DNA from: Dichotomocladium elegans | Lineage: Eukaryota; Mucoromycota; Mucoromycetes; Mucorales; Lichtheimiaceae | Length of the DNA stretch: 43,860 nucleotides | Assembly (NCBI GenBank): GCA_025716815.1 | Contig: JAIXMN010000059.1 | Location: 15,001-58,860 of the forward strand | Direction: 5' to 3' | Shown here: positions 42,901 through 43,860 of the stretch, piece by piece | Layout of the letters: each line of letters opens with the position of its first letter | Numbering within the stretch: position 1 is the stretch's first letter | The notes under the pieces: model-generated | What the model was told of the DNA's origin: nothing | Databases searched by the model: none | Seen by the model: the letters and a program-made list of their open reading frames with translations, nothing else | Position numbers and translations under genes: made by a program

Positions 42901-43330
42901 CTAGCTGGTTGCCGAGGCGAGTGTTGAGATCTCCGAATACGATGGTGTTGCTGTCGATCGGGAGGCGGTTGATGATGGACGTGTATGTGGCGAGGTCGAG
43001 TGATGGTGGGAGGTAGAGTCCGTGGAGCGTGAGTGGCCCAATAGAGCATGATATGGTGTACTCATTGGGGTGTTGATGTAGATGAACATGGAAAGGGAAG
43101 CCAGGACGGATCAGGAGCGATAGCCCGCCAAAGCCCCTTCTCGCGTTGCCTGGAATCCGCGCATAGTTGTGAAATTGCGCCCATGATGTTGTGAGTGTGC
43201 CTTGAGTGAGGTAAGTTTCCGTTAATAATAATATATCTACATTTTCTTCTAAACAATAATTAATCAACTCATCAGGCGAGCGATCGATGCCTGATGCATT
43301 GAGTTGTGCAATCGTGAGCTGATCACACAT
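39959..43330 (-). pseudogene. LINE-2 ORF2: endonuclease and reverse transcriptase with breaks
   Basis: ATG at 43330. The endonuclease domain (IAQLNASG, LLLTETYL, FGDLNTRLGN, SSDHHLCVF) runs to TGA 42349-42347; the same frame then stays open. RT motifs follow: KAPGSDHITGAML (about 41945), YRPISLTSTFHK, FLDIKSAYDSVD, RRGVLQGSILSPILY and LLYADDVAIFG (41186-41154). A CRCG...H...C finger lies near 40277-40225. The stop is TAA at 39961-39959. Breaks are the TGA, a probable lost base in the GGGG run (plus strand) at 41950-41953, one near 41296-41300, and one at 41153-41154. Three of four are one-base losses in short homopolymers, so the original was probably one ORF of about 1120 codons. Confidence 0.88.
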
Positions 43331-43860
43331 TAATTATTGGTCGAAGCGGAAACTGGGCTGTTGTTCGGGGTGTCGGTTGTGGCGTCCTGCGCAATTGTCT
43401 CCTCCATGACATCGTCACCGTCCTCCCTGGTTTGCTGGATCGGTCCGATGAAGCTAGAAGCTGCTGTGGATGGTAAGATTGCTTTTTGTCGGCGCATAGG
43501 TGGTGGGCGTTGCTTGTTAAATTCTGCAAGCAATGTGGCGGGCAGAACATGCGGTCCCGTATAGCTGGGGTCAGCAAAAAAGTGAGCAACGGCACGACCT
43601 ACATGCGCCTTGTGGGTGGCCAGACAGGTGCGCAGGATCCGACGTTGGTGAAGGTCAACCGCCTTTGCCGCTTTGTCTGCAGGAGAGAGTGTGTCCCATT
43701 GGGGATCCATAATATTTGATGCCGAGATGGGATCAAAGGTGACAGGGAAAATGCCGCCCTTTTTCAGGCATTCTAGGAGTTCCTCCTCATAAGAGCAGTG
43801 GACGAGCAGCCCGACTATCCCTTTGGTGGGGAAATGAATGTCAATCACTCGTGCCTGATT
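43330..43860 (-). CDS. LINE-2 ORF1, C-terminal part
   Basis: Open from the window edge to TAA at 43332-43330, about 176 codons. It has no zinc knuckle in the visible part; composition is mixed helical with a Thr/Asp/Ser-rich tail. It ends in TAATG, so its stop overlaps the ORF2 start by one base. In the silkworm LINE SART1 such UAAUG overlaps allow reinitiation of ORF2. The start lies outside the window. Identification as ORF1 rests on position. Confidence 0.7.
   Translation of the reverse strand, partial: NQARVIDIHFPTKGIVGLLVHCSYEEELLECLKKGGIFPVTFDPISASNIMDPQWDTLSPADKAAKAVDLHQRRILRTCLATHKAHVGRAVAHFFADPSYTGPHVLPATLLAEFNKQRPPPMRRQKAILPSTAASSFIGPIQQTREDGDDVMEETIAQDATTDTPNNSPVSASTNN

Larger units (their letters stand above)
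39721..43860 (-). mobile_element. second LINE family, minus strand, 5' end outside the window
   Basis: ORF1 (partial) and ORF2 on the minus strand show the order endonuclease, RT, C-terminal CCHC finger. It is different in sequence from the LINE at 1885-10010; the RT carries YADD and FLDIKSAYDSVD wording, as in Jockey/R1/Tad-like groups rather than L1. Position of the 3' end is uncertain: the sequence from 39958 down to about 39721 is non-coding and ends near an AATAAATAATC stretch. Confidence 0.85.

Noticed and set aside
1..43860. CRISPR array or prokaryotic defence system
   Set aside because: No regularly spaced short repeats or cas-like genes; the content is eukaryotic transposons.

Overview
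This window looks like nuclear DNA of a filamentous fungus, probably an early-diverging (Mucoromycota-type) lineage. That placement is an inference from very short introns (46-66 nt, GT-AG plus one GC-AG), chromodomain Ty3/gypsy elements, and L1/Tx1-like LINEs with Merlin, Tc1, hAT and MULE-type DNA transposons side by side. It is not bacterial: the main transposase genes are spliced. Almost all of the 43.9 kb is transposable elements nested in one another; host genes are at most a doubtful acidic/zinc-finger ORF at the left edge and one spliced polyglutamine gene at 13.9-14.8 kb.

Layout. 0.2-1.0 kb: doubtful host ORF. 1.7-1.88 kb: degenerate relative of a MITE family. 1.885-7.478 kb: full-length LINE copy (ORF1, endonuclease-RT ORF2, structured 3' UTR), abutted head-to-tail at 7.479 kb by a second copy that stops at 10.010 kb exactly at an internally deleted hAT element (10.011-12.480 kb, itself carrying a MITE). 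12.5-15.5 kb: two more MITEs and the polyQ gene. 15.99-24.05 kb: the C-terminal half of a Tc1 transposon, a 2742-bp Merlin element, a 28-bp hAT terminus, a MULE-like coding fragment, the N-terminal half of the same Tc1, and a second 2742-bp Merlin in opposite orientation. 24.05-39.495 kb: the rest of a large hAT whose spliced transposase gene is interrupted by a solo LTR and by a 9.86-kb chromovirus with 455-bp LTRs, which in turn contains a 5.16-kb chromovirus with 189-bp LTRs. 39.5-43.86 kb: another LINE on the minus strand, running off the window.

The most informative signal is at 17.03-24.06 kb. Each Merlin copy has unmatched flanks on its own two sides, but its flanks match those of the other copy: GTAAACGC (8 bp) belongs to an insertion into Tc1, TAAGATCTG (9 bp) to an insertion into hAT. 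Inverting the segment between the two Merlins would bring together both broken hosts (Tc1 and hAT), so the locus records an inversion by recombination between inverted Merlin copies. Both Merlin copies still carry an apparently intact five-exon, 384-residue transposase gene.

Nearly every frameshift that breaks the retroelement ORFs is a one-base length change in a short homopolymer, including in a nested element whose LTRs look identical by eye. Some of the apparent decay may therefore be assembly or sequencing error rather than age.
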